This document shows positions 1-5,835 of a stretch of 7,665 bases of DNA, in pieces. The stretch comes from Pseudomonadota bacterium. GTDB taxonomy: Bacteria; Desulfobacterota; Desulfarculia; Desulfarculales; JAHJDS01. The notes under the pieces were generated by a model that was not told where the DNA came from, searched no databases, and saw only the letters and a program-made list of their open reading frames with translations. Location of the stretch: the NCBI GenBank assembly GCA_018812395.1, contig JAHJDS010000308.1, positions 1 through 7,665 of the forward strand, read 5' to 3'. Numbering within the stretch: position 1 is the stretch's first letter; the number at the start of each line of letters is the position of its first letter. The position numbers and the translations under genes are program-made.

Positions 1-424
1 CGGCGTCGGTCAGGGCCCGGTTGGTGTGCTCGAAATAGGGATCGTCAGGCACGACGCTGGGGCCGAGGGCCTCCTGGCCGATGTAACCCAGGTACAGGGC
101 CGCCTCCCGGCCGGCGTGAAATATCTGGGGCGCGATCTTGCCGCCCCGGCGATGGACCTCCTCGGTCAGCCGGCCCCAGGCGTCCACGAACCGGTCCTCA
201 GCCATGGAGGCTTGCCGGGGCGAAATGCGGCCGAGGGGATGGACGTGGACCACGCCGGCCACGATCAGGCCCACCCCGCCGTCGGCCAGGGCACTCAGGA
301 GGTCGATCAGTCGGTCCGACACCCCGCCGTCCGGCTCGGCGCAGCTCTCGAAGGTGGCCGAGCGGACGAACCGGTTGGCGAGTTCCAGGCCGCCTATCCG
401 TGTCGGCTCGAACAGGACGCTCAT
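1..424 (-). CDS. NADH:flavin oxidoreductase, Old Yellow Enzyme / 2,4-dienoyl-CoA reductase type (partial, C-terminus beyond left edge)
   Basis: The frame reads minus-strand from an ATG at 424-422 without a stop to the window edge, giving the first 141 residues. The start MSVLFEPTRIGGLELANRFV is the typical opening of the FMN-binding TIM barrel of the Old Yellow Enzyme family. It is followed by the strand GLIVAG (52-57) and by PQIFHAGR (99-106), the family signature whose Gln and His/Arg lie near the flavin and substrate. Family members use NAD(P)H and FMN to reduce activated C=C bonds. Longer relatives (FadH type, about 670 residues) add an Fe-S/FAD module and reduce 2,4-dienoyl-CoA; the truncation hides whether that module is present. 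A weak GGGAG lies 11 bases before the ATG. The gene is separated by 138 bases from the beta-oxidation genes upstream. A dienoyl- or enoyl-CoA reductase role is inferred from context; reduction of another enone is possible. Confidence 0.85.
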   Translation of the reverse strand, partial: MSVLFEPTRIGGLELANRFVRSATFESCAEPDGGVSDRLIDLLSALADGGVGLIVAGVVHVHPLGRISPRQASMAEDRFVDAWGRLTEEVHRRGGKIAPQIFHAGREAALYLGYIGQEALGPSVVPDDPYFEHTNRALTDA

Positions 425-562
425 CGTCGGTAAATCTCCCGCAACATCAGTTGCCATCCACAGAGCGGGCGCCGTTCTGGCCGGTTCGGCCCTCCGGGCG
501 CGGGCGTTGCCCAACCGTCAAGAACGACGAACCGGGACCTTCACCTCGATCAGGGACGACGA
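425..562. other. 138-base intergenic region before the flavin oxidoreductase gene
   Basis: This is the only gap longer than about 30 bases in the window. I see no convincing gene in it. Read on the minus strand it has three short perfect inverted repeats: GGGC-AAC-GCCC, then GGCCG-AAC-CGGCC (479-491), then GCAAC-TGAT-GTTGC (441-454). The last one ends immediately before the weak GGGAG ribosome-binding site of the next gene. None is followed by a T-run, so no intrinsic terminator can be called. A TTGACG hexamer (minus strand, 521-516) has no acceptable -10 partner. The region could hold an attenuator, a weak terminator, a promoter or nothing. Confidence 0.5.
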
Positions 563-1423
563 TCAGACCTTGGGCTCTGTCCACCAGGGGTAGAAGTCGG
601 GCAGGTCCTTGGTCGGGCTCATGGTGAATTGGGGCGGCCGCTTTTCCAGGAAGCTGTCGATGCCCTCGGCCGCGTCCGGTTGCCGGCCGATCCAGTAGAA
701 GCACTTGGAATCGATCAGGTGCTGGGACTGGGGATCAGGCTCGCTCAGGCCATGCCACAACAGGGCCTTGTTCAGGGCGACCGAGACCGCCGAGGTATTG
801 TCAACGATCTCCCGGGCGATGGCCATGGCCTTGGTCAGGACCTCGCCGGCGGGCACCACGTGGTTGAACAGCCCCGAGCCGGCCTCGTCGGCCGCCGGAA
901 ACACCCGGCCGGTGTAGGCCAACTCGGCCGCCTTGGCGATCCCCACCAGCCGCGGCAAAAACCACCCGGCGCACCCCTCGAGACAGACCCCCCGCCGGGC
1001 GAAAACGAACCCGACGCGGGCGTCCTCGGCCACGACGCGGATGTCCATGGACAACGTGACGGTCAGACCCGCCCCCACGGCCGCCCCGTTGATCGCGGCG
1101 ATGACCGGCTTGCGGCAGGCGTGGATGGCCAGCACGACCTGCCCGGCGCCGTCCCGGTGCTCCCTGATGGGGCGAGGCCCCCTCTCGGGGCCGGTGTAGT
1201 CGAAGGTCGCCCGTCCGGCGCTCAGATCGGCGCCGGCGCAGAAGGCCTTCCCGGCCCCGGTGACCACCACCACCCGCACGGCGTCATCGGCGTCCGCCTC
1301 GGCCAGGATGCGCAACAGCTCGTGCCTCATCGTCCGGGTCATGGCGTTCATCTTGGCCGGCCGGTCGAGGGTCACCAGGGCGACGCCGCGGTCGACCTCG
1401 TATCTCGTCTGGGTCAGTTCCAT
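563..1423 (-). CDS. Crotonase-fold protein (enoyl-CoA hydratase/isomerase family) lacking both canonical hydratase glutamates
   Basis: This 286-residue protein starts at the ATG at 1423-1421 (MELTQTRYEV), which overlaps the thiolase stop by one base (TAATG), with GGAGGA about 12 bases upstream. The frame stays open further upstream, but that extension is arginine-rich shadow of the thiolase. Crotonase features are RPAKMNAMT (21-29), the oxyanion-hole segment AFCAGADL (60-67) and INGAAVGAGL (111-120). By hand alignment to rat enoyl-CoA hydratase, Glu144 corresponds to Thr121 and Glu164 to Phe141, so neither catalytic glutamate is present. The acid nearby is Glu149 in RRGVCLEG, aligning with Asp204 of dienoyl-CoA isomerase and with the aspartate of PaaG-type isomerases. 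It resembles the subgroup with a FVFARRG...E motif, usually annotated just as enoyl-CoA hydratase. Isomerisation or another CoA-thioester reaction is therefore likelier than plain hydration, which the fusion protein upstream can supply. The exact substrate is unknown. Confidence 0.9.
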   Translation of the reverse strand: MELTQTRYEVDRGVALVTLDRPAKMNAMTRTMRHELLRILAEADADDAVRVVVVTGAGKAFCAGADLSAGRATFDYTGPERGPRPIREHRDGAGQVVLAIHACRKPVIAAINGAAVGAGLTVTLSMDIRVVAEDARVGFVFARRGVCLEGCAGWFLPRLVGIAKAAELAYTGRVFPAADEAGSGLFNHVVPAGEVLTKAMAIAREIVDNTSAVSVALNKALLWHGLSEPDPQSQHLIDSKCFYWIGRQPDAAEGIDSFLEKRPPQFTMSPTKDLPDFYPWWTEPKV

Positions 1424-2637
1424 TACCAATCGTAGTCCTCCCGCTCGATGACGGTCGCCACGCCCTGGCCGCCGCCGACGCAGGCGTTGGCCAGGCCGTA
1501 GCGGCCGCCCTTCTCGTTCAGGATTCGGGCCAGGGTGCCGATCAGGCGACAACCCGTCGCCCCCAGCGGATGGCCGATGGCCGTGCCGCCGCCGTGGATG
1601 TTGACCCGCTCCGGATCGATGCCCAGGGCCTTGATGCAGTTGAGGGCGACGATGCAGAAGGCCTCGTTGATCTCCCAGTAGTCGATGTCCGACGCCTCGA
1701 GATGGGCGGCCTTGAGGGCCTTTTGGCTGGCCGGCACCGGCCCGTGGCCCATGATCGTCGGGTCCACCCCGGCGAAGCCGATGGACCGGACGGTGGCCAG
1801 GGGCGTGATCCCCTCGGCCTTGGCCTTGTCCTTGGACATCAGGATCAGGGACGTGGCCGCGGCGTTTAATGGCGAGGAGTTGCCGGCGGTGATTACGCCG
1901 CCCTTCTTCTTGAAGGCGGGCCCCAGTTCGGCCAGGCCCTCGAGCGTGGTGTCGGCCCGGACGGCCTGATCGGTCTTGACCGTCAGGGTCGAGCCGTCGG
2001 CCTGGGGGGCGTCGATGGGCAGGATCTCGTCGTCAAAGAACCCGTCGGCCTGGGCCTGGGCGGCCAGCCGGTGGGACCGCTCGGCCCATTGGTCCATGTC
2101 CTCCCGGGTGAAGTCGGTCTGGGCGAACAGCTTCTCCGCGGTCAGCCCCATGTTCATGGCGGTCATCATGTCCCAGTGCTTGTACTCGGGACCGACGAAC
2201 AGGGTCAGGGGCGGGGCGACCAGCCCCCGATCGGTGGTCTCGCCGCCCATGGGCACCCGGGTCATGTGCTCCATGCCGCCGACCATGACCACGTCGGCGT
2301 AGTCCTGGGCGATCTCCATGAAACCGATGTGCGCGCCGGCCATGGTCGAGCCGCACTGCTGGTCGACGAACTTGGCGGCGATGGTCTCCGGCAGGTTGGC
2401 CATGAAGACGGGCATCCGCCCGCCGTAGGACCACTGCTCGCCCACGGCCGTGGCGCAGCCCACCAACAAGTCGTCGATCTCCGCGGCGTCGATGCCGACT
2501 CGTTTGATCGCCTCGGGCAGCAGCTTGGCCAGAAGCTCGTCCGAGCGCATCCTGCAAAACCAGTCCCGGGCCGGGTCCCTGGGCCGCGACCGCGATTGGG
2601 CCGTCCGCAAGTAACCGGCGATGACCACTTCTCTCAT
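1423..2637 (-). CDS. Thiolase (acetyl-CoA C-acyltransferase, 3-ketoacyl-CoA thiolase)
   Basis: The protein has 404 residues, normal for a degradative thiolase, which cleaves 3-ketoacyl-CoA with CoA to acetyl-CoA and a shortened acyl-CoA. All catalytic elements are visible: the acyl-accepting Cys95 in DQQCGSTMAG, NEAF at 324-327 (Asn324), His356 in GHPLGATG (355-362), and the second cysteine Cys386 in NACVGGGQG. An arginine-rich stretch (RSRPRDPARDWF, 16-27) sits between the first strand and the first helix. I recall similar insertions in other bacterial FadA-like thiolases. The ATG at 2637-2635 is preceded, after a 7-base spacer, by AGGGGGG that runs out of the stop codon (TAG) of the DUF362 gene, leaving a 12-base gap. 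The 3' end overlaps the crotonase gene by one base, which suggests translational coupling. A biosynthetic acetoacetyl-CoA thiolase is less likely, given the surrounding beta-oxidation genes. Confidence 0.95.
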   Translation of the reverse strand: MREVVIAGYLRTAQSRSRPRDPARDWFCRMRSDELLAKLLPEAIKRVGIDAAEIDDLLVGCATAVGEQWSYGGRMPVFMANLPETIAAKFVDQQCGSTMAGAHIGFMEIAQDYADVVMVGGMEHMTRVPMGGETTDRGLVAPPLTLFVGPEYKHWDMMTAMNMGLTAEKLFAQTDFTREDMDQWAERSHRLAAQAQADGFFDDEILPIDAPQADGSTLTVKTDQAVRADTTLEGLAELGPAFKKKGGVITAGNSSPLNAAATSLILMSKDKAKAEGITPLATVRSIGFAGVDPTIMGHGPVPASQKALKAAHLEASDIDYWEINEAFCIVALNCIKALGIDPERVNIHGGGTAIGHPLGATGCRLIGTLARILNEKGGRYGLANACVGGGQGVATVIEREDYDW

Positions 2638-2649
2638 CGTCAGACCCCC

Positions 2650-3987
2650 CTATGTCGCCTGCTGTTCGCCGGCGCGAAAGAAACTTTCGTCGAACTCGGG
2701 CTTGTCCACATAGCGCGGCATGAAAAAGCCGGGCGCCTTGTCCAGATTCTCGAAGATGGAACGGTTGACCTCGATGCCGGCCTCCTGCAGGGCGTCCACC
2801 ACCTTCATCGGATCGGGCGGGCAGCCCTTGACGGCCAGCAGGTGCTGGATGTCGGGGTTGTCCTTGTGGGCCTGGTAGATGCACTTGCCCAGCAGGATGG
2901 TGTGCTTTTTGCCCGGCGTCGGGGCCATGACCTTGCCGGTCAGGACCTCGACCTCGTCAAAGGGCCGGCCTTGCCAGGCCATCATGATCGCCGCCAGCAT
3001 GACGCCGTTGATCCCCGAGCAGTAAGTGCACATGGACAGGTCGTACTTGCGGTACGATAGCCCCTGGACGCCCTTCTTGGCCATGGGCAGGGGCAGCGAG
3101 CCGTCTTCGGCATACGGAAAATCCCACTCGAAGCGCGCCGCCACGTCGTTGATCCGCTGGCCGACCACCTCGATGTCTGACAAATCAAGAGGCCGTTCCC
3201 GGTTCTGGGCGGCGTGGACCAGGTGGGGCACTTCCTGGCCGTCAAAACCCATGACCTTGGCTCCGACCAGGTCGGCCGACAGCGGGTCGGCCGAGGTGAT
3301 CAGCAGATCGGTCCGCCGCAGCCTCCCGTCAAAGGCCGGTCCCCGCTCGTTGGAGTAGACGCCGTCGATCAGGACCAGCATGGGCGGCATCTGGTCCGCC
3401 AGCCGGGCGACGTGGAAGTGCAGGTCGCGCACCGGATCGGCGCTGTGGCACTTCTTGCGCGACGCAATGTCGATGGTCCCCTTGAGGTTCTTTATCCCCA
3501 GGCTGACCACGGTCTGGGCGTGGGTCTTGAGCACCGGCAGGTCGACCACGAAGTCGCTGTCCAGGATGTCCTGGTTGAAGCCGAGTTCGATCCCGTCGCC
3601 CAGGTCCACCTTGGCGAACGGCCGATCGAAGACGTTGATCACCCGGACCCCGTACCGCTCGGCCAGCTGGTTATACCCCAAGGTCTCGAAGGCGTGGGCC
3701 GGCGTCTCGGTGTCCTTGGGGTCGCTGGTGACGATCCCCTCGCCGATGGTGATCTCGCCGACCCCCTTGTCCCGGAGCAGCTTGACCACGTCCTCGATCA
3801 CCCGGGTGGTGGTGATCACCCCCCACTTGGGGAAGGACACCGACTTGGTCCAGAAAACGATATTGGGTTTGATGAACACCCGGTCGCCGGGCTTGACCCG
3901 GGCCAGGCCGTCGCAGAGCCCGACCGCCCGGGAGACGGATTCGACCGGTTTGTCGTACTTGACGATGGACACCACATGCTTGTACAA
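2650..3987 (-). CDS. DUF362 domain protein with C-terminal cysteine cluster (putative Fe-S protein)
   Basis: I recognise the DUF362 family but no defined function. Numbering here counts from a TTG at 3993; the likelier start is the TTG at 3987 (residue 3), giving 445 residues, because AAAAGGAG abuts the first TTG but is 6 bases from the second. Core motifs are FIKPNIV (40-46), the hallmark PVLKTH...LGIKNLKGT (153-173) and IDGVYSNERGPAFDG (209-223), which together resemble the phosphate/anion-binding core of DUF362. The C-terminal part carries Cys322-X2-Cys325, Cys371 and Cys391 in a GCPPDP loop. This spacing could bind one Fe-S cluster and is unlike the CX2CX2CX3CP pattern of the ferredoxin domains fused to many DUF362 proteins. 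No signal peptide or membrane segment is evident, so it is probably cytoplasmic. It lies 31 bases after the acyl-CoA dehydrogenase and 12 bases before the thiolase, so it is co-transcribed with beta-oxidation enzymes. Electron transfer or cofactor handling is inference only. Confidence 0.88.
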   Translation of the reverse strand: MYKHVVSIVKYDKPVESVSRAVGLCDGLARVKPGDRVFIKPNIVFWTKSVSFPKWGVITTTRVIEDVVKLLRDKGVGEITIGEGIVTSDPKDTETPAHAFETLGYNQLAERYGVRVINVFDRPFAKVDLGDGIELGFNQDILDSDFVVDLPVLKTHAQTVVSLGIKNLKGTIDIASRKKCHSADPVRDLHFHVARLADQMPPMLVLIDGVYSNERGPAFDGRLRRTDLLITSADPLSADLVGAKVMGFDGQEVPHLVHAAQNRERPLDLSDIEVVGQRINDVAARFEWDFPYAEDGSLPLPMAKKGVQGLSYRKYDLSMCTYCSGINGVMLAAIMMAWQGRPFDEVEVLTGKVMAPTPGKKHTILLGKCIYQAHKDNPDIQHLLAVKGCPPDPMKVVDALQEAGIEVNRSIFENLDKAPGFFMPRYVDKPEFDESFFRAGEQQAT

Positions 3988-3993
3988 CGGCAA

Positions 3994-4001
3994 CTCCTTT
4001 T
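3994..4001 (-). promoter_or_regulatory. Strong ribosome-binding site that decides the DUF362 start
   Basis: On the minus strand the sequence is AAAAGGAG followed directly by TTGCCGTTG. The first TTG touches the Shine-Dalgarno sequence with no spacer, which does not permit normal initiation. The second TTG is 6 bases away, within the usual range. No in-frame ATG lies nearby and the first GTG is 18 bases away. This is the best Shine-Dalgarno match in the window. Confidence 0.65.
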
Positions 4002-4018
4002 GGCCTCGTCCGGGCGGT

Positions 4019-5824
4019 TCAGTCGGCGAACAGGGACGGCCTCATGTCGAGGGTCAGGCCGTCGGCCTCCTTCAGCCGCTCGGCCAGGCCCAGGGTCTTG
4101 GGCAGCTCGTAGTGGAAGAAATATTTCATGGTCAGCAGCTTGCCCTGGTAGAACTTGGCGTCTTCCTCGGACGGCCCGGCCGCCAGGGCCTTGTCGGCCG
4201 CCAGGCCCTGCTTGAGCCACTGCCAGGCCACGGCCACCAGGCCGAACAGCTCCAGATACAGCGTCGAGTCGGCCAGGAATCGCTCCACGTCGCCGGCCAG
4301 GGCGAGGCCGGACAGGCGCCGGGTCACGGCGGCCAGCCGGTCCATGGCCTCCTGCAGCCGGACGGCGTACGGCTCGATCGTGGGGTGTTTCAGGCCGTCC
4401 TGGATGACGGCCGCCATCTCCTCGAACCAATGGACCACGGCCCGGCCGCCCCGCATGACCACCTTGCGGCCCAGCAGGTCCAGGCCCTGGATGCCGGTCG
4501 TCCCCTCGTGGATGGGGTGAATCCGGGCGTCGCGGTAGTGCTGCTCCAGGGGGAACTCGTCGCAATAACCGTAGCCGCCCAAAATTTGAAGGCCTTGGCT
4601 GACCGACAACACGCCCATCTCGCTCGGAAAGCTCTTGGCCACCGGGGTCAGCAGATCGAGCAGCAACGCGTGGCGCTCCCGCTCCTCTTCCGGGCCGTGG
4701 TGGGCCAGGTCCTCGTAGACGCCGCACTGCAGGATCAGCGACAGGGAGCCGTCCACCACCGCCCGCTGAAAGAGCAGCATCCGTCGGACGTCGGCGTGCT
4801 CGATGATGGGAACCGGCGGTCGGGTCGGGTCCTTGTCGGTCAGGCGCCGGCCCTGGGGCCGCTCGCGGGCGTACTCGAGCGAGGCGTAGTAGGCCGCCGA
4901 GGCGATGGCCGCCGCGCCCATGCCCACGTCCAAGCGGGCCGAGTTCATCATCTGGAACATGTAACGCAGGCCGTGGTGGGGCTCGCCCACCAGCCAACCG
5001 TGGCAGTCGCCCTGCTCGCCCAGGGCCAGTTGATTGATCGGACAGCCCCGGTAGCCCAGCTTGTGGTAGAGTCCGGCCACTTCGACGTCGTTGGGGACCA
5101 GAGAGCCGTCGGCCTCGGGTCTGAGTTTAGGGACCACGAAGAGCGAAATACCCTTGACCCCCGGCGGCGCGCCGTCGATCTTGACCAGCATCAGATGGAC
5201 GACGTTGTCCACGCCGTCATGATCGCTGGCCGAGATGAAGATCTTCTGGCCGCTGATCCGGTAGTAGCCCTCGTCGGTGGGGACGGCCCGGGTGGTGATG
5301 TCGGCCAGGGAACTCCCCGCCTGGGGCTCGGTCAGGGCCATGGTCCCCTGCCACCGGCCCTCGAGCATGGGCGGCACGTAGGTCCGGATCAGCTCCTGTG
5401 ACCCGAAGGCGGCGATCAGGGCCGCCGCGCCCGTGGTCAGCATCGGATAGACACTGGCCGAGTAGTTGGCCGCGGCGAAGATCAGGCTGTTGACCAGGAG
5501 GATGGTCATCGGCAGTTGCTGGCCGCCCAGGTCATAGGGAAAGCCGGCCCCGATCCAGCCGCCCTGCCCGCACTCGGTCATGAAGGTCCGGACCGAGGGG
5601 TGGACGATCACCCGGCCGTCCTCGAACCGGGGCGCCTCCTGGTCCATCTCGGCCAAGGAGGGGTGCAGCAGGTCCCGCCCCATCTTCAAGGCGGTGTCAA
5701 TGACCAGGTCGAATGACTGGCGATCGTGGTCCTTGAAGAAGGGGCGCCGGGTCAGGGCCTCAACGTCGAGGACCTCGTAGAGTAGGAACCGGAGGTTCCG
5801 CTCGCTGATGAATTTGTCGGCCAC
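4019..5824 (-). CDS. Acyl-CoA dehydrogenase, long (~600-residue) DmdC-like subfamily
   Basis: This 601-residue FAD enzyme oxidises an acyl-CoA to the trans-2-enoyl-CoA, passing electrons to an electron-transfer flavoprotein. Order of parts: an N-terminal helical extension (about 1-35, FISERNLRFLLYEV) typical of the long subfamily; the N-terminal helical domain (about 36-160); the central beta domain with MALTEPQAGSSLADI (162-176); the C-terminal helical domain with NSARLDVG (294-301) and ILGGYGYCDEFPLEQHYRDAR (414-434); and a further C-terminal helical domain (about 460-601). The expected catalytic base is Glu440 in HPIHEGTTGIQG. Short-chain and medium-chain enzymes are about 380 residues, so the length and both extensions point to the FadE/DmdC-like group, annotated as 3-methylmercaptopropionyl-CoA or generic acyl-CoA dehydrogenases. 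Substrate cannot be read from sequence. The start is GTG at 5824, with GAGGTG 7 bases upstream overlapping the preceding gene's stop; the gap is 11 bases. Confidence 0.95.
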   Translation of the reverse strand: MADKFISERNLRFLLYEVLDVEALTRRPFFKDHDRQSFDLVIDTALKMGRDLLHPSLAEMDQEAPRFEDGRVIVHPSVRTFMTECGQGGWIGAGFPYDLGGQQLPMTILLVNSLIFAAANYSASVYPMLTTGAAALIAAFGSQELIRTYVPPMLEGRWQGTMALTEPQAGSSLADITTRAVPTDEGYYRISGQKIFISASDHDGVDNVVHLMLVKIDGAPPGVKGISLFVVPKLRPEADGSLVPNDVEVAGLYHKLGYRGCPINQLALGEQGDCHGWLVGEPHHGLRYMFQMMNSARLDVGMGAAAIASAAYYASLEYARERPQGRRLTDKDPTRPPVPIIEHADVRRMLLFQRAVVDGSLSLILQCGVYEDLAHHGPEEERERHALLLDLLTPVAKSFPSEMGVLSVSQGLQILGGYGYCDEFPLEQHYRDARIHPIHEGTTGIQGLDLLGRKVVMRGGRAVVHWFEEMAAVIQDGLKHPTIEPYAVRLQEAMDRLAAVTRRLSGLALAGDVERFLADSTLYLELFGLVAVAWQWLKQGLAADKALAAGPSEEDAKFYQGKLLTMKYFFHYELPKTLGLAERLKEADGLTLDMRPSLFAD

Positions 5825-5835
5825 GCCGCCTCACC

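Noticed and set aside
441..456. Possible sigma-54 promoter (TGGCAA...TTGC on the minus strand).
   Set aside because: The GG and GC elements are 11 rather than 10 bases apart, and a start site at the proper distance would fall downstream of the ribosome-binding site of the flavoenzyme gene.
479..491. Hairpin GGCCG-AAC-CGGCC as an intrinsic terminator after the crotonase gene.
   Set aside because: The stem is 5 bp and no T-run follows on the minus strand.
516..521. TTGACG as a -35 element on the minus strand.
   Set aside because: The hexamer at 17-base spacing is CCCGGA, not -10-like.
26..627. Plus-strand open frames of 75-151 codons at the left end.
   Set aside because: They overlap the well-supported minus-strand flavin oxidoreductase and the crotonase 3' end, and show no recognisable motifs.
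1424..1552. Upstream extension of the crotonase frame by 43 codons.
   Set aside because: It lies wholly inside the thiolase gene, is Arg/Pro/Gly-rich, and the ATG at 1423 begins the normal crotonase N-terminus.
2033..2884. A 283-codon minus-strand frame overlapping the thiolase and the DUF362 3' end.
   Set aside because: Arginine/glycine-rich out-of-frame shadow; the thiolase frame carries all catalytic motifs.
2071..4215. Long plus-strand frames (2071-3060 and 3214-4215) rich in His, Gly, Asp and Val.
   Set aside because: Antisense shadows of the thiolase and DUF362 genes; no domain motifs are seen.
3380..5401. A 673-codon open frame on the plus strand opposite the acyl-CoA dehydrogenase and DUF362 genes.
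   Set aside because: It crosses two well-supported minus-strand genes with intact motifs, its product shows no recognisable domain and has biased Gly/Gln/Val/His-rich composition, and stop codons are scarce in antisense frames of GC-rich genes.
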